This document shows positions 9,595-20,690 of a stretch of 46,600 nt of DNA, one piece after another. The position numbers and the translations under genes are program-made. The DNA comes from Leifsonia poae (GTDB lineage Bacteria; Actinomycetota; Actinomycetes; Actinomycetales; Microbacteriaceae). Numbering within the stretch: position 1 is the stretch's first letter; each line of letters opens with the position of its first letter. The notes under the pieces are model-generated. The model was not told the DNA's origin. It did not search any database and saw only the letters and a program-made list of their open reading frames with translations. The stretch spans positions 629,183 through 675,782 of the forward strand of contig NZ_BSEN01000001.1 of assembly GCF_027921845.1 (NCBI RefSeq), read 5' to 3'.

Positions 9595-9986
9595 TACTTG
9601 CTCGCCTTCTTCGTAGCCTTGGCAGCATCCGCCTCGTCCGGCGTCGCGAGGACGACCGTGATGTGGCTGGTGCGCTTGTTGATGCGGAAGGCCCGACCCT
9701 GTGCGCGCGGCTGGAAACGCTTGAGGGTCGTGCCCTCATCGACGAATGCGCTGCTCACGTACAGGTCCTGCTCGTCCAGATAGGTGTTCGAGGCGTCGGC
9801 CTTGACTCGCGCGTTGGCGATCGCCGAGGCGACGAGCTTGTACACCGGCTCGCTCGCACCCTGCGGGGCGAACTTCAGGATGGCCAGGGCCTCCTGTGCC
9901 TGCTTGCCGCGAATCAGGTTGACGACGCGACGAGCCTTCTGGGGGGTCACGCGGATGTGACGCACGCGTGCGATCGACTCCACCAT
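9594..9986 (-). CDS. rplV: 50S ribosomal protein L22
   Basis: This 130-residue protein carries [15 protein letters not shown] N-terminal residues ([20 protein letters not shown]). The tunnel-loop region [20 protein letters not shown] is conserved. The extended loop lines the exit tunnel at the macrolide site. It is separated from rpsS by 24 bases, with a purine-rich Shine-Dalgarno immediately before the ATG. Confidence 0.97.
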   Translation of the reverse strand: MVESIARVRHIRVTPQKARRVVNLIRGKQAQEALAILKFAPQGASEPVYKLVASAIANARVKADASNTYLDEQDLYVSSAFVDEGTTLKRFQPRAQGRAFRINKRTSHITVVLATPDEADAAKATKKASK

Positions 9987-10010
9987 TTCTCTCCTCCTTA
10001 CGTCACCGCG

Positions 10011-10292
10011 TTAGCGGCGACGACCCTTCTTGTCGTCCTTCACGTGTCCACGGAAGGTGCGGGTGGGGGCAAACTCGCCGAGCTTGTGCCCAACCATGGT
10101 CTCGGTGACGAACACCGGGATGTGCTTGCGACCGTCGTGCACCGCGATGGTGTGACCCAGCATGGCCGGGACGATCATCGAGCGGCGCGACCAGGTCTTG
10201 ATCACGTTCTTGCTGTTGGCCTCGTTCGCCGTGACGACCTTGCGAAGCAGGTGGTCGTCGACGAAGGGGCCCTTTTTGAGACTGCGTGGCAT
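10011..10292 (-). CDS. rpsS: 30S ribosomal protein S19
   Basis: This 93-residue protein starts [19 protein letters not shown]. The signature [20 protein letters not shown] lies near the C-terminus. It binds S13 and the 16S head. It lies 9 bases after rplB. Confidence 0.98.
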   Translation of the reverse strand: MPRSLKKGPFVDDHLLRKVVTANEANSKNVIKTWSRRSMIVPAMLGHTIAVHDGRKHIPVFVTETMVGHKLGEFAPTRTFRGHVKDDKKGRRR

Positions 10293-10301
10293 CTTCTACT
10301 C

Positions 10302-11141
10302 CTACTTACGCTTCTTGCCGGCGGTACGGCGACGAACGATGAGCTTGTCGCTTTCCTTGTTGGGGTGGCGGGTGCGGCCTTCTTTCTGGCCCCACGGGCT
10401 GACCGGGTGGCGACCACCGGAGGTCTTGCCCTCACCACCACCGTGCGGGTGGTCGATCGGGTTCATGGCGACACCACGCACGGTCGGGCGGACGCCCTTC
10501 CAGCGCATGCGGCCGGCCTTGCCCCAGTTGATGTTCGACTGCTCGGCGTTGCCGACCTCGCCGATCGTGGCGCGGCAGCGGGCGTCGACGTTGCGGATCT
10601 CGCCCGACGGCAGACGGAGCTGCGCGTAGGGGCCGTCCTTGGCGACGAGACGCACCGAGGCACCGGCGGAGCGGGCCATCTTGGCGCCGCCGCCCGGCTT
10701 CAGCTCGATCGCGTGGATCACGGTACCGGTGGGGATGTTGCGCAGCGGCAGGTTGTTGCCCGGCTTGATGTCCGCGCCGGCACCCGACTCGACGATGTCG
10801 CCCTGCGCCAGCTTGTTCGGGGCCAGGATGTAGCGCTTGGTGCCGTCCACGTAGTGGAGCAGCGCGATGCGCGCCGTGCGGTTGGGGTCGTACTCGATGT
10901 GAGCGACCTTGGCGTTCACGCCGTCTTTGTCATTGCGACGGAAGTCGATGACGCGGTACTGGCGCTTGTGGCCACCACCGATGTGACGGGTCGTGATGCG
11001 GCCCTGGTTGTTGCGGCCACCGGTCTTGGAGAGCGGGCGGAGCAGCGACTTCTCAGGCGTCGATCGGGTGATCTCGGCGAAATCGGCAACGCTCGAACCG
11101 CGACGACCGGGGGTCGTGGGCTTGTACTTACGAATAGCCAT
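10302..11141 (-). CDS. rplB: 50S ribosomal protein L2
   Basis: This 279-residue core protein of the peptidyl-transferase region starts [18 protein letters not shown]. The essential C-terminal stretch [16 protein letters not shown] includes the conserved His. It follows rplW by 25 bases with a Shine-Dalgarno (AGAGGAAAAC) before the ATG. Confidence 0.98.
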   Translation of the reverse strand: MAIRKYKPTTPGRRGSSVADFAEITRSTPEKSLLRPLSKTGGRNNQGRITTRHIGGGHKRQYRVIDFRRNDKDGVNAKVAHIEYDPNRTARIALLHYVDGTKRYILAPNKLAQGDIVESGAGADIKPGNNLPLRNIPTGTVIHAIELKPGGGAKMARSAGASVRLVAKDGPYAQLRLPSGEIRNVDARCRATIGEVGNAEQSNINWGKAGRMRWKGVRPTVRGVAMNPIDHPHGGGEGKTSGGRHPVSPWGQKEGRTRHPNKESDKLIVRRRTAGKKRK

Positions 11142-11166
11142 GTCTGTTTTCCTCTAGATCCCGGCC

Positions 11167-11463
11167 TTAGCCAACTGCCGTGAAGATGTCGATGGAACCG
11201 GACTTCAGCGTGACGATCGCACGCTTGGTGTCCTTGCGCTTTCCGGTACCGAACTTGGTACGACGGGTCTTGCCCTGACGGTTCAGGGTGTTGATCGAAG
11301 CGACCTCGACCTTGAAGATCTTCTCGATGGCGAGCTTGATCTCGGTCTTGTTCGAACGCGGGTCGACGAGGAAGGTGTACTTGCCCTCGTCGATGAGGCC
11401 GTAGCTCTTCTCAGAGACGACCGGAGCGATGATGACGTCGCGCGGGTCCTTGTTGACGGCCAT
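11167..11463 (-). CDS. rplW: 50S ribosomal protein L23
   Basis: This 98-residue protein at the peptide-exit site has [21 protein letters not shown] and the [20 protein letters not shown] loop that docks trigger factor and SRP. The start shares one base with the rplD stop. Confidence 0.97.
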   Translation of the reverse strand: MAVNKDPRDVIIAPVVSEKSYGLIDEGKYTFLVDPRSNKTEIKLAIEKIFKVEVASINTLNRQGKTRRTKFGTGKRKDTKRAIVTLKSGSIDIFTAVG

Positions 11464-12113
11464 TACGCGTTCACCTCTTCCTTCTTGGTCTTCGCAGCGA
11501 TGAAGGCCTCGAGGGCGCCCTTGGTGAAGACGATGTCGTCGCTCACCAGAACGTCGTAGGCGTTCAGCTGGTCGTGGTGCAGCACGTGCACGGTGGGGAT
11601 GTTGCGGACGCTCAGGGCGCTCACGGCGTCGTCGCGCTCGAGCACGATGAGAACGTGCTTCGAGGTGGCGACTCCGGAGAGGTACTCCACGACGGCCTTG
11701 GTCGACGGGGTCTCACCGAGGGCGAGCGACTCCACAGCGTGCAGACGGCTTCCGCGGGCGCGGTCGCTGAGTGCACCGAGCAGAGCAGCGGCGATCATCT
11801 TCTTGGGGGTGCGCTGCGCGTAGCTGCGGGGCACCGGTCCGTGGACGATGCCACCGCCGGTCATCTGAGGGGCGCGGATCGAGCCCTGACGAGCGCGACC
11901 GGTTCCCTTCTGCTTGAACGGCTTGCGGCCGGCGCCGGAGACCTCACCACGACGCTTGGTCTTGTGGGTGCCCTGGCGTGCAGCGGCGAGCTGTGCCACG
12001 ACGACCTGGTGGATCAGCGGGATGTTGGTCTGGACGTCGAACAGGTCGGCGGGAAGCTCGACAGAGCCGGCCTTCTTGCCCTTGACATCGAGGACGTCAA
12101 TTGAGGTAGCCAT
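11463..12113 (-). CDS. rplD: 50S ribosomal protein L4
   Basis: This 216-residue protein has the tunnel loop region [19 protein letters not shown] and [15 protein letters not shown]. In E. coli, L4 also represses its own operon by binding the S10 leader. Whether that applies here is unknown, though a long leader precedes rpsJ. It follows rplC after 4 bases. Confidence 0.98.
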   Translation of the reverse strand: MATSIDVLDVKGKKAGSVELPADLFDVQTNIPLIHQVVVAQLAAARQGTHKTKRRGEVSGAGRKPFKQKGTGRARQGSIRAPQMTGGGIVHGPVPRSYAQRTPKKMIAAALLGALSDRARGSRLHAVESLALGETPSTKAVVEYLSGVATSKHVLIVLERDDAVSALSVRNIPTVHVLHHDQLNAYDVLVSDDIVFTKGALEAFIAAKTKKEEVNA

Positions 12114-12117
12114 ACGA

Positions 12118-12777
12118 CTAGGCCCCCTTCACTGCGTTGCGGACGAAAACGATGCGGCCACGCGCGCCGGGAACGGCGCCCTTGACCAGCAGGAGGCCCT
12201 TCTCGGCGTCGACGGCCTGAACCTTGAGGTTCAGAACGGTCACGCGCTCGCCACCCATGCGACCAGCCATGCGCATGCCCTTGAAGACACGGCTCGGGGT
12301 CGAGGAGGCGCCGATGGAGCCCGGCTTGCGGTGGTTGCGGTGCGAACCGTGCGAGGAGGAGACACCCTTGAAGTTGTGGCGCTTCATGACACCGGCGAAG
12401 CCCTTGCCCTTCGACGTTCCGACGACGTCGACCAGCTGGCCGGCTTCGAAGATCGCGTCGACGGTCAGCTCCTGGCCGGCCGCGTAGTCGGCGGCGTCAG
12501 CGGTGCGGACCTCGGTGAGGTGGCGACGGGGGGTGACACCGGCCTTGTCGAAGTGACCGGCCGACGGCTTGTTGACCTTGCGCGGGTCGATCTGGCCGTA
12601 GGCGATCTGCACGGCGTTGTAGCCGTCGACCTCGGGGGTGCGGACCTGGGTGACCACGTTCGGGGTGATCTCGATGACAGTGACGGGGATGAGCTTGTTG
12701 TTCTCGTCCCACACCTGCGTCATGCCGAGCTTCTTGCCGAGCAGGCCCTTGGAAATCTTGGTCTCGATAGCAGACAT
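12118..12777 (-). CDS. rplC: 50S ribosomal protein L3
   Basis: This 219-residue protein starts [20 protein letters not shown]. The conserved [15 protein letters not shown] and [20 protein letters not shown] segments are present. The frame is open 57 codons further, running through rpsJ in another frame, so the internal ATG preceded by GGGGG is the start. It lies 8 bases after rpsJ. Confidence 0.97.
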   Translation of the reverse strand: MSAIETKISKGLLGKKLGMTQVWDENNKLIPVTVIEITPNVVTQVRTPEVDGYNAVQIAYGQIDPRKVNKPSAGHFDKAGVTPRRHLTEVRTADAADYAAGQELTVDAIFEAGQLVDVVGTSKGKGFAGVMKRHNFKGVSSSHGSHRNHRKPGSIGASSTPSRVFKGMRMAGRMGGERVTVLNLKVQAVDAEKGLLLVKGAVPGARGRIVFVRNAVKGA

Positions 12778-12785
12778 GATCCCCC

Positions 12786-13094
12786 CTAGAGCTTGATCTC
12801 GATGTTGACGTCGGCGGGCAGGTCGAGACGCATGAGCGAGTCGACGGCCTTGGGCGTCGGGTCGATGATGTCGATGAGGCGCTTGTGCGTGCGCATCTCG
12901 AAGTGCTCGCGGCTGTCCTTGTACTTGTGGGGCGAACGGATGACGCACACCACGTTCTTCTCGGTCGGAAGCGGCACGGGGCCGACAACGGTCGCGCCCG
13001 CACGGGTCACGGTGTCGACGATCTTGCGCGCCGAGGTGTCGATGACCTCGTGGTCGTACGACTTAAGCCGAATGCGGATCTTCTGTCCCGCCAT
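12786..13094 (-). CDS. rpsJ: 30S ribosomal protein S10
   Basis: This 102-residue protein ([19 protein letters not shown]) has [20 protein letters not shown] and the C-terminal [14 protein letters not shown]. It is the first gene of the S10-spc operon and also the NusE antitermination factor. No strong Shine-Dalgarno is visible; only AGAGAGTGAG precedes the start. Confidence 0.98.
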   Translation of the reverse strand: MAGQKIRIRLKSYDHEVIDTSARKIVDTVTRAGATVVGPVPLPTEKNVVCVIRSPHKYKDSREHFEMRTHKRLIDIIDPTPKAVDSLMRLDLPADVNIEIKL

Positions 13095-13628
13095 GTCTGA
13101 CTCACTCTCTTGTTATGGCGTCGTACGAGACGCGGTCCCGTGAGGAACCGTTCTCGCATTGGACGCGGATGCGACGAACGCTGTGTTACGCCACTGTTCT
13201 TCTGTCAACTCACCGACCCCCGCGCCCGGGCGTGTCGCCCGGATCGGAGACATGGATGACCCATGTTCCCTGAGGTTGTCGATTAAGCTTTGTTCTGCTA
13301 CCCGCGGCCTAACCATCTGCCGCCGGTCGAATAACGACCTCGCGGTGGGCTATGCACTGCCTGGCAGTGATCCGTTCGGAGCACACGTGAGTGCACTCGT
13401 TCCGGAATGTTGAACTAGACAAGTTTGCCAGACTCTCGGCTTTGCTGCAACCCGGGCGTGTCGCGCCCGCTGGCAAGGTGCCGGGAGTATTGTCCCGCGC
13501 TCGCCTCGCACTCGCCCCGCGCTCCCGGTGCGGGGCGCGGAAACGAAGGAGCGGGACCGGCTTTCACTGCCGATCCCGCTCGAGTGACGCCTCGCGCCGT
13601 CACTCCCTTCTGATGCCAACTGGTCCGC
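13095..13628 (-). other. Long structured leader region before rpsJ
   Basis: No convincing gene is seen in these 534 bases. They hold several inverted repeats: 13226-13242 (7-bp stem, 3-base loop), 13453-13469, 13513-13537 (8 bp), 13549-13581 (8 bp, arm GAGCGGGA) and 13582-13605 (8 bp, arm GAGTGACG). A perfect TTGACA lies on the minus strand at 13203-13208, but no good -10 sits at the right spacing and no TANNNT box was found. This is probably the S10 operon leader and/or the end of the upstream transcript. Confidence 0.5.
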
Positions 13629-13703
13629 TTACGCGGCTCCCGAACTTTCCGCCCGAGGCCCTGTGTGCGGGTCGGCCTGGTTTGCGAGGCTGTGGGTATC
13701 CAT
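13629..13703 (-). CDS. Candidate 24-residue leader peptide upstream of the S10 operon
   Basis: The minus strand has GAAAGGAG, five bases, then ATG and 24 codons before TAA. The peptide begins MDTHSLANQADP and ends SSGAA. The ribosome-binding site is stronger than that of rpsJ itself. A cluster of stem-loops follows directly (13582-13605, 13549-13581, 13513-13537), which is the arrangement expected of a regulatory leader ORF. No family is recognised. It could be chance: it is short and rests on its ribosome-binding site alone. Confidence 0.35.
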   Translation of the reverse strand: MDTHSLANQADPHTGPRAESSGAA

Positions 13704-13722
13704 ACGCGCTCCTTTCGTCGGC

Positions 13723-13745
13723 GGTCCGTTCGGTACGAACGGTCC
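13723..13745. promoter_or_regulatory. Inverted repeat after the surface-protein gene
   Basis: CCGTTCG-GTA-CGAACGG is a perfect 7-bp palindrome, extended by two more pairs after one mismatch. It lies 38 bases downstream of the surface-protein stop and 20 bases before the candidate leader peptide. It could be the end of the surface-protein transcript or an operator. No T run follows. Confidence 0.4.
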
Positions 13746-13782
13746 ATTCATTGTGCGTCCGGATGAACGGGAGGTAAACCCC

Positions 13783-16470
13783 CTAGCTCGCTTCACCGCG
13801 GCGGCGGCGCATCCAGAGCATGAACGCAGCGCCCAGTGCGATCAGCGCGAGCCCGGCGATCGTCGGCAGAGGCAGGTCGCTGCCGGTGGCGGCGAGGCCG
13901 GTCGGAGTGCCGGTCGTCGTCACCGTCGTCGGCGGCGTGGACGTCGTCGGCGTGCAGTGGGTGGAGGCCGGCGGGTACGCCACCGTCTCGGCCGAGGTCG
14001 GGTTGATCCTCACCTCGACGATCGCGTCGTTGCGCAGGTTGTAGAACGGCGCGGCGGGATCGAGCACCCAGGTGCCGTCACCCAGCTGCCGCCATCCGGG
14101 CCAGCCGTTGCCGCGCCCGTTGGCGTCGACACTGGCACCGGGCCACAGCTGCGTTCCGCTGATGGTCTGCCCGTTCATCCAGCCGGCCGGCAGCGCCACG
14201 TAGTCGACCTGCTGCGCACCGTCGGCGAGCAGTGCGGCCTGATCACCGGCCGGGATGCTCGGGTCACGGTTGGCGTAGCCGTCGCTCGTCCACCAGATCA
14301 GCGCGATCGTCGGGGCCGAGGTGAGGTTGAACGGGGTCAGCGAGTACGAGACGACCGGTGCATCGTTCACACAGAGCGACTGAGTGCTGACGGCGATCGC
14401 CTTCACCTTCGTGGTGTCGTGCGAGCAGTTGTCCGAGGTGTCGGAGTCGTGCTCGGTGCTGGTCACGCACGCCGAGTTGTCGATGTCCGGGTACGGTGAG
14501 TCGATCCCCGGCCGGCTGAGCGTTCCGACGGTCGCGTTGAAGTGCAACTCGGCGGAGTCGCCGGCGGCCAGCGTTCCCGAATAGGTCGCCGTGAGGACGC
14601 CGCCGGAGACGGAGGCCGTCCAGCCGGCGGGTCCGCTGAACGATCCCGCGACGTAGGTGACGCCCTGCGGGAGCGGGTCGCTCACGGTCACGCCGGTGGC
14701 CGCATCCGGACCGCTGTTGGCCACGGTGAGCTGGTAGTCGATCGGGTCGCCCTTGCCGGAGTCGACGACACCGCCCTGGCCGCCATCGGCGGTCGAGTGG
14801 GTCTTGACGATGGAGAGGTTCACGACGGGGACGCGGTGGGTCGTCTCACAGCTCGGCGGTCCCTGGGGCTGGGGCCCCGTCGACGGCGTCGGGCAGGATC
14901 CGCCCGGCCCGGGAGCCACGACGTTGTCGATGATGATGCCCGAGGCGTCGGGGTCGACGACCACGCTGAACGAGACGGACTTCGTCTCCCCCGGCGCGAG
15001 CGACGGCACGTGCCAGGTGGCGTTCTGGCCGGCGAGGCTCAGTGCGACGGGCAGCGCGCCGGAAAGGGTCGCGTGATCCAGCACGTTGCCCATCGCGTCG
15101 ACGGCCGTGGCCGCGGCGACCGTGGCATCCGAGTCGTTGCGCGCGGTGAGCGTGTAGGTGATGGTCTGGCCCGGCTGAACGACGGACCCGCTCGCGGGAT
15201 CGGCGGTCTTGGTCAGGATCCAGTGCGGAGTCGGATGGTCGGTCGTGCAGCTGCCGTAGCAGCTGCCGCCCGGCGGGACCGTCAGCACGTTGACCAGGTG
15301 CACACCGTAAGCGCCCTGGTTCACCCGTGCCGAGTAGGTGAGGGTGACCGGCCCGGTGAACGTGGTGATCGTCCAGCTGAGGGTCGTGCCCGTGATGGTG
15401 GCGGTTCCCTGGCTGGCGACGGGCACGCCGACCAGTGCCGCGTTGTTCAGCAGCTCGGACATGTCATCGGTGAGCGTGATGGAGGCCGGCATCTCTCCGG
15501 CGCTGTAGTTCAGCGTCAGGGTGTAGTCGATCACCTGGCCGGGGACCACCGTGGAGCCCGACACGGGATCGCTCGACTTCGAGACGGTCCACGTCGCCGG
15601 CACCTTCTTGTTGATGACGGTGCAGGTGACGTTCTGGCTCGCGGCACTGACCGTGAAGCCGAGCGCGCCCGCGTTCGTGACCCCGCTGTAGCCGTACACA
15701 CAGGTCGCGTTCTTGCCGCCTTGCTGCACGAGCTCATAGCCGGGCTGCTGCGTCTCCGTGATCGTGATGGGGACGCTCGACTGCCCTTCGGGGAGCGTCA
15801 GCGAGAAGACAACGGCGCCGGTCGCGTCGTCGGTGGTGAGCGTCTGCGGGCTCGTCGGGAGTCCGGCGCTCTGCGCGGTGAACGCCCAGCCGGCGGGGGT
15901 CGCGTCGATGAGCGCCCCGGATGCGTCCTGGATGTACTTCTTGACCGTGACGGTCGTGGTGACCGCCGCGAGTGCCTTCGCCGTCGGAGCCGCCGATCGG
16001 GCGGACGGCGTCGCGGTCGACGGGGCCTTCGGAGGCGTCGAGGGCGTGGAGCTGTCGGGAGAGGCTTCGGGCGCCGATGCCGGCCCAGGGTCGGGCGAGG
16101 TCGCCGGCGCAGGGTCCGGAGCCGTCACCGGAGCAGGATCAGGCGCGGGCGCCGGAGCAGGCGCGGGCGCGGGTGCGGGATCCGGCGCTGGAGCCGGATC
16201 GGGGGCGGGCGCGGGGGCCGGATCGGGCGCAGGATCCGCAGCGGGTGCGGGATCGGCCGCGGGCGCAGCAGGTGCCGTTGCCGCGGGCTGATCGGCGGCC
16301 GGAGCATCGTCGGCGTAGGCCGGGGCGGTGAAGCCGGTGATCGCGAGCGCCAGAACGATGGCCGGCGCGACGATGCGTGCGGCCCAGGTTCCGGCGACGG
16401 TGAACGGGGACCTCATGCGGTCGGGTTCACGTGATTCGGACGAGACGGAGTGGTGCGTGTTACGTCGCAT
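13783..16470 (-). CDS. LAxTG cell-wall-anchored surface protein with SpaA-like and DUF11 repeats
   Basis: This 895-residue secreted protein has a long signal peptide with the likely cut after AYA (residue 53). A Pro/Ala/Asp-rich wall-spanning stalk follows (about 56-168). Next come a prealbumin/SpaA-like domain (about 170-290, TITETQQPGYEL) and three DUF11-type repeats starting WTVSKSSDP, WILTKTADP and LSIVKTHST. The C-terminus is LAATG (859-863), a hydrophobic helix and RRRRGEAS. LAxTG motifs are known class E sortase substrates in high-GC Gram-positives. Ten Cys lie in the exported part. AAGGGGG lies 8 bases before the ATG; an internal Met at residue 19 is an alternative start. It lies between tuf and rpsJ; its adhesive or structural role is inferred. 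Confidence 0.85.
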   Translation of the reverse strand: MRRNTHHSVSSESREPDRMRSPFTVAGTWAARIVAPAIVLALAITGFTAPAYADDAPAADQPAATAPAAPAADPAPAADPAPDPAPAPAPDPAPAPDPAPAPAPAPAPAPDPAPVTAPDPAPATSPDPGPASAPEASPDSSTPSTPPKAPSTATPSARSAAPTAKALAAVTTTVTVKKYIQDASGALIDATPAGWAFTAQSAGLPTSPQTLTTDDATGAVVFSLTLPEGQSSVPITITETQQPGYELVQQGGKNATCVYGYSGVTNAGALGFTVSAASQNVTCTVINKKVPATWTVSKSSDPVSGSTVVPGQVIDYTLTLNYSAGEMPASITLTDDMSELLNNAALVGVPVASQGTATITGTTLSWTITTFTGPVTLTYSARVNQGAYGVHLVNVLTVPPGGSCYGSCTTDHPTPHWILTKTADPASGSVVQPGQTITYTLTARNDSDATVAAATAVDAMGNVLDHATLSGALPVALSLAGQNATWHVPSLAPGETKSVSFSVVVDPDASGIIIDNVVAPGPGGSCPTPSTGPQPQGPPSCETTHRVPVVNLSIVKTHSTADGGQGGVVDSGKGDPIDYQLTVANSGPDAATGVTVSDPLPQGVTYVAGSFSGPAGWTASVSGGVLTATYSGTLAAGDSAELHFNATVGTLSRPGIDSPYPDIDNSACVTSTEHDSDTSDNCSHDTTKVKAIAVSTQSLCVNDAPVVSYSLTPFNLTSAPTIALIWWTSDGYANRDPSIPAGDQAALLADGAQQVDYVALPAGWMNGQTISGTQLWPGASVDANGRGNGWPGWRQLGDGTWVLDPAAPFYNLRNDAIVEVRINPTSAETVAYPPASTHCTPTTSTPPTTVTTTGTPTGLAATGSDLPLPTIAGLALIALGAAFMLWMRRRRGEAS

Positions 16471-16527
16471 GGTCGAGACCCCCTTGGCAAGCGCGACAAA
16501 CCTCGGATCGGGTTTTGAGGTTTTCTC

Positions 16528-16557
16528 AGCTTACGGGAAGCGACCCTGCGTTGTCTT
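16528..16557 (-). promoter_or_regulatory. Possible promoter of the surface-protein gene
   Basis: The minus strand reads AAGACA (16552-16557), an 18-base spacer, and TAAGCT (16528-16533), about 58 bases before the start codon and downstream of the tuf terminator. The -10 fits TANNNT; the -35 matches four of six positions. Confidence 0.4.
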
Positions 16558-16615
16558 CTCTTATCGAGAATTGCTCACTTGTGCATAGGCCCCAGAACGG
16601 GGGCGTCACGGCATG

Positions 16616-16653
16616 CAGAAAGGGGCCGGGCCCGAAGGCCCGACCCCTTTCTG
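16616..16653 (-). terminator. tuf terminator with UUCG tetraloop
   Basis: CAGAAAGGGG (16616-16625) pairs perfectly with CCCCTTTCTG (16644-16653). After one mismatch the stem continues for six more pairs. Read on the minus strand, the loop is C(TTCG)G, an exceptionally stable tetraloop. It lies 16 bases after the tuf stop, with CCCCTTTCTG as the only T-containing tail. It ends the str operon. Confidence 0.8.
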
Positions 16654-16669
16654 TCTCAGCAGTCGAAGA

Positions 16670-17863
<1,194 letters not shown>

Positions 17864-17895
17864 TGGGTCCTCCTCAGGACTCTCGTGTAGAAACC

Positions 17896-17917
17896 CCGGC
17901 CGATGGTTTTCGGCCGG
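17896..17917 (-). other. Stem-loop in the tuf 5' untranslated region
   Basis: CCGGCCGA and TCGGCCGG form a perfect 8-bp stem with a 6-base loop, ending 33 bases upstream of the tuf GTG. On the minus strand it is followed by GGTTTCT. It could modulate tuf expression or transcript stability. Confidence 0.5.
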
Positions 17918-17940
17918 CAACTCTACGGGATTGTTTACCT

Positions 17941-17970
17941 ATGTTACTTGGTCGATCCGGGATACCGGAA
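17941..17970 (-). promoter_or_regulatory. Possible internal tuf promoter
   Basis: The minus strand has TTCCGG (17965-17970), an 18-base spacer, and TAACAT (17941-17946), about 78 bases before the tuf start. The -10 fits TANNNT, while the -35 is poor and lies within the fusA-tuf hairpin. A dedicated tuf promoter would explain the high EF-Tu demand. Confidence 0.35.
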
Positions 17971-17998
17971 CGCTGGCGAACCAGCGGACCGGCATCCC
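17959..17998 (-). other. Long stem-loop after fusA
   Basis: Nested stems GGGAT, CCGG and CGCTGG pair with CCAGCG, CCGG and ATCCC around a 4-base loop, with small symmetric interruptions. It starts 23 bases after the fusA stop. There is no T tract, so it is a partial terminator or processing site rather than a clear intrinsic terminator. Confidence 0.6.
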
Positions 17999-18020
17999 CA
18001 ATCTGTCAGGGGCTCTGCTA

Positions 18021-20135
18021 CTACTCGCCCTTGTTCTTCTGGACGATCTCGTCGGCGACTGCCTTCGGGACCTCCGCGTAGCTGTCGAAGGTCATCGAGT
18101 AGACCGCGCGGCCCGAGGTCTTCGACCGCAGGTCACCGATGTATCCGAACATCTCCGAAAGCGGAACGTTCGCGCGGATCACCTTGACCCCGCTCGCGTC
18201 CTCCATCGACTGGATCTGGCCTCGACGTGAGTTGAGGTCACCGATCACATCGCCCATGTACTCCTCGGGCGTGCGAACCTCGACCGCCATGAGCGGCTCG
18301 AGGAGCACAGGGTTCGCCTTGCGAGCAGCCTCTTTGTAGGCCATCGAGCCGGCGATCTTGAACGCCATCTCCGAGGAGTCGACGTCGTGCGAGGCACCAT
18401 CGACGAGGGTCGCCTTGACGCCCACCGTCGGGAAGCCGGCGAGAACGCCGACCTGCATGGCGTCCTGGATACCGTGGTCGACCGACGGGATGTACTCGCG
18501 CGGGACGCGGCCACCGGTCACGCCGTTGACGAACTCGTAGCTCGTCTCGGGGGTGACGTCCATCGGCTCGATCGTGATCTGGATCTTCGCGAACTGGCCC
18601 GAACCACCGGTCTGCTTCTTGTGCGTGTAGTCGTACTTCTCGACGGCGCGGCGGATCGTCTCGCGGTAGGCCACCTGGGGCTTGCCGACGTTCGCCTCGA
18701 CGTTGAACTCGCGCTTCATGCGGTCGACCAGGATGTCGAGGTGGAGCTCGCCCATTCCCTTGATGACCGTCTGACCGGTCTCCTGGTTCTGCTCGGTGCG
18801 GAACGTCGGGTCTTCCTCGGCGAGCTTCTGGATCGCGGTGCCCAGCTTCTCCTGGTCGGCCTTGGTCTTCGGCTCGATCGCGACCTCGATCACGGGCTCC
18901 GGGAACGTCATCGACTCGAGGACGACCTGGTTGTCCGGGTCGCTCAGGGTGTCACCGGTGGTGGTGTCCTTGAGGCCGATCACGGCGTAGATGTTGCCCG
19001 CGGTCAGGAAGTCGACCGGGTTCTCCTTGTTGGCGTGCATCTGGAAGATCTTTCCGATGCGCTCCTTCTTGCCCTTCGTCGAGTTCACGACGCCGGCGCC
19101 GCTGTCGACACGGCCGGAGTACACGCGCACGTAGGTCAGGCGACCGAAGAACGGGTGCACGGCGACCTTGAAGGCCAGAGCCGAGAACGGCTCGGTCGCG
19201 TCGGCGTGACGCAGGATGACCTTCTCTTCGTCGCGCGGGTCGTGCGCCTCGATGGCGGGCACGTCGAGCGGCGACGGGAGGAAGTCGATCACAGCGTCGA
19301 GCATCGGCTGGACGCCACGGTTCTTGAAGGCGGAGCCGCAGAGGACCGGGTAGATCTCGCTGTTGATGGTGAGCTTGCGGATCGCGCCCTTGATCTCGGC
19401 GACGGTCAGCTCCTCGCCACCGAAGAACTTCTCGAGCAGTGCGTCGTCGGTCTCGGCGACGGTCTCGAGGAGAGCCTGACGGTACTCCTCGGCCTTCTCG
19501 ACCAGGTCGGCGGGGATCTCCTCGATGGCGTACTTCGCACCCATCTGAACGTCACCCTTGGCGTCACCACGCCACGTGAGGGCACGCATCTCGATGAGGT
19601 CGACGACACCCTCGAAGTTCGACTCCGAGCCGATCGGCAGCTGCAGCACGAGCGGCTTGGCGCCCAGGCGGCTGACGATGGTGTCGACCGTGTAGTAGAA
19701 GTCGGCGCCGAGCTTGTCCATCTTGTTGACGAAGCAGATGCGCGGGACGTTGTACTTGTCGGCCTGACGCCAGACGGTCTCGGACTGGGGCTCGACGCCC
19801 TCCTTGCCGTCGAAGACGGCGACGGCGCCGTCGAGGACGCGGAGCGAACGCTCCACCTCGACGGTGAAGTCCACGTGGCCCGGGGTGTCGATGATGTTGA
19901 TCTGGTTCTTGTTCCAGAAGCAGGTCACGGCCGCGGACGTGATGGTGATGCCGCGCTCCTTCTCCTGCTCCATCCAGTCGGTCGTCGAGGCTCCGTCGTG
20001 GGTCTCGCCGATCTTGTGGTTGACGCCCGTGTAGAACAGGATGCGCTCGGTCGTAGTGGTCTTGCCGGCATCGATGTGGGCCATGATGCCGATGTTGCGG
20101 ACCTTATGCAGGTCGGTGAGCACGTCCTGTGCCAC
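18021..20135 (-). CDS. fusA: Elongation factor G
   Basis: This 704-residue translocase GTPase has G1 [20 protein letters not shown]3 DTPGHVDF and G4 [10 protein letters not shown], then domains II-V including [20 protein letters not shown] and [15 protein letters not shown]. The start is GTG with GGAGG six bases upstream. It is the third gene of the str operon, 84 bases after rpsG. Confidence 0.98.
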   Translation of the reverse strand: MAQDVLTDLHKVRNIGIMAHIDAGKTTTTERILFYTGVNHKIGETHDGASTTDWMEQEKERGITITSAAVTCFWNKNQINIIDTPGHVDFTVEVERSLRVLDGAVAVFDGKEGVEPQSETVWRQADKYNVPRICFVNKMDKLGADFYYTVDTIVSRLGAKPLVLQLPIGSESNFEGVVDLIEMRALTWRGDAKGDVQMGAKYAIEEIPADLVEKAEEYRQALLETVAETDDALLEKFFGGEELTVAEIKGAIRKLTINSEIYPVLCGSAFKNRGVQPMLDAVIDFLPSPLDVPAIEAHDPRDEEKVILRHADATEPFSALAFKVAVHPFFGRLTYVRVYSGRVDSGAGVVNSTKGKKERIGKIFQMHANKENPVDFLTAGNIYAVIGLKDTTTGDTLSDPDNQVVLESMTFPEPVIEVAIEPKTKADQEKLGTAIQKLAEEDPTFRTEQNQETGQTVIKGMGELHLDILVDRMKREFNVEANVGKPQVAYRETIRRAVEKYDYTHKKQTGGSGQFAKIQITIEPMDVTPETSYEFVNGVTGGRVPREYIPSVDHGIQDAMQVGVLAGFPTVGVKATLVDGASHDVDSSEMAFKIAGSMAYKEAARKANPVLLEPLMAVEVRTPEEYMGDVIGDLNSRRGQIQSMEDASGVKVIRANVPLSEMFGYIGDLRSKTSGRAVYSMTFDSYAEVPKAVADEIVQKNKGE

Positions 20136-20169
20136 AGGGTTCCTCCGAAAAGTAGAAGTTGAGCGGGTT

Positions 20170-20209
20170 CCGCCGGGTGCTGGCCCCCATGGGGTACAAC
20201 ACCCGGCGG
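20170..20209 (-). other. Stem-loop in the rpsG-fusA gap
   Basis: CCGCCGGGTG and CACCCGGCGG form a perfect 10-bp outer stem. An inner CCCC-AT-GGGG hairpin extends it. The structure fills most of the 84-base gap between rpsG and fusA. S7 of E. coli represses its operon by binding a neighbouring intercistronic region; a similar role here is only inference. Confidence 0.6.
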
Positions 20210-20219
20210 ACAGAAATCA

Positions 20220-20690
20220 TTACCAGCGGTAGTGCGCGAATGCCTTGTTCGACTCGGCCATCTTGTGCGTGTCTTCACGACGCTTGACGGCGGCGCCGAG
20301 ACCGTTGGACGCGTCCAGGATCTCGTTGGTGAGACGCTCGGTCATGGTCTTCTCGCGGCGACCCTTGGCGTAGCTGGTGAGCCAGCGCAGCGCCAGGGTG
20401 TTGGCACGGTGAGGCTTGACCTCGACGGGCACCTGGTAGGTCGAACCACCGACGCGGCGGCTGCGGACCTCGAGGGTCGGGCGCACGTTGTCGAGCGCCT
20501 TCTTGAGGGTGGCCACAGCATCCTGGCCGTTCTTCGCGGCGACGCCTTCGAGCGCGTCGTAGACGATGCGCTCGGCAAGGCCCTTCTTGCCGTCGAGGAG
20601 GATCTTGTTGACGAGCTGGCTGACGATCGGTGCGCCGTAGACGGGGTCTGCGACGACGGGGCGCTTAGGAGCCGGTCCCTTGCGAGGCAT
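20220..20690 (-). CDS. rpsG: 30S ribosomal protein S7
   Basis: This 156-residue primary 16S-binding protein starts [19 protein letters not shown]. It has [19 protein letters not shown] and the C-terminal [12 protein letters not shown]. The start shares one base with the rpsL stop. Confidence 0.98.
   Translation of the reverse strand: MPRKGPAPKRPVVADPVYGAPIVSQLVNKILLDGKKGLAERIVYDALEGVAAKNGQDAVATLKKALDNVRPTLEVRSRRVGGSTYQVPVEVKPHRANTLALRWLTSYAKGRREKTMTERLTNEILDASNGLGAAVKRREDTHKMAESNKAFAHYRW

Noticed and set aside
13183-13208. TTGACA plus TAACAC as S10 promoter
   Set aside because: The spacer is only 14 bases and the -10 lacks the final T; the 17-base position reads CACAGC.
13113-13316. 67-codon frame before rpsJ
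   Set aside because: It has no Shine-Dalgarno and no recognisable protein, and it lies in the structured leader.
16111-16300. Tandem repeats in the surface-protein gene as a CRISPR or mobile element
   Set aside because: They encode the in-frame Pro/Ala/Asp stalk; there are no spacers or terminal repeats.
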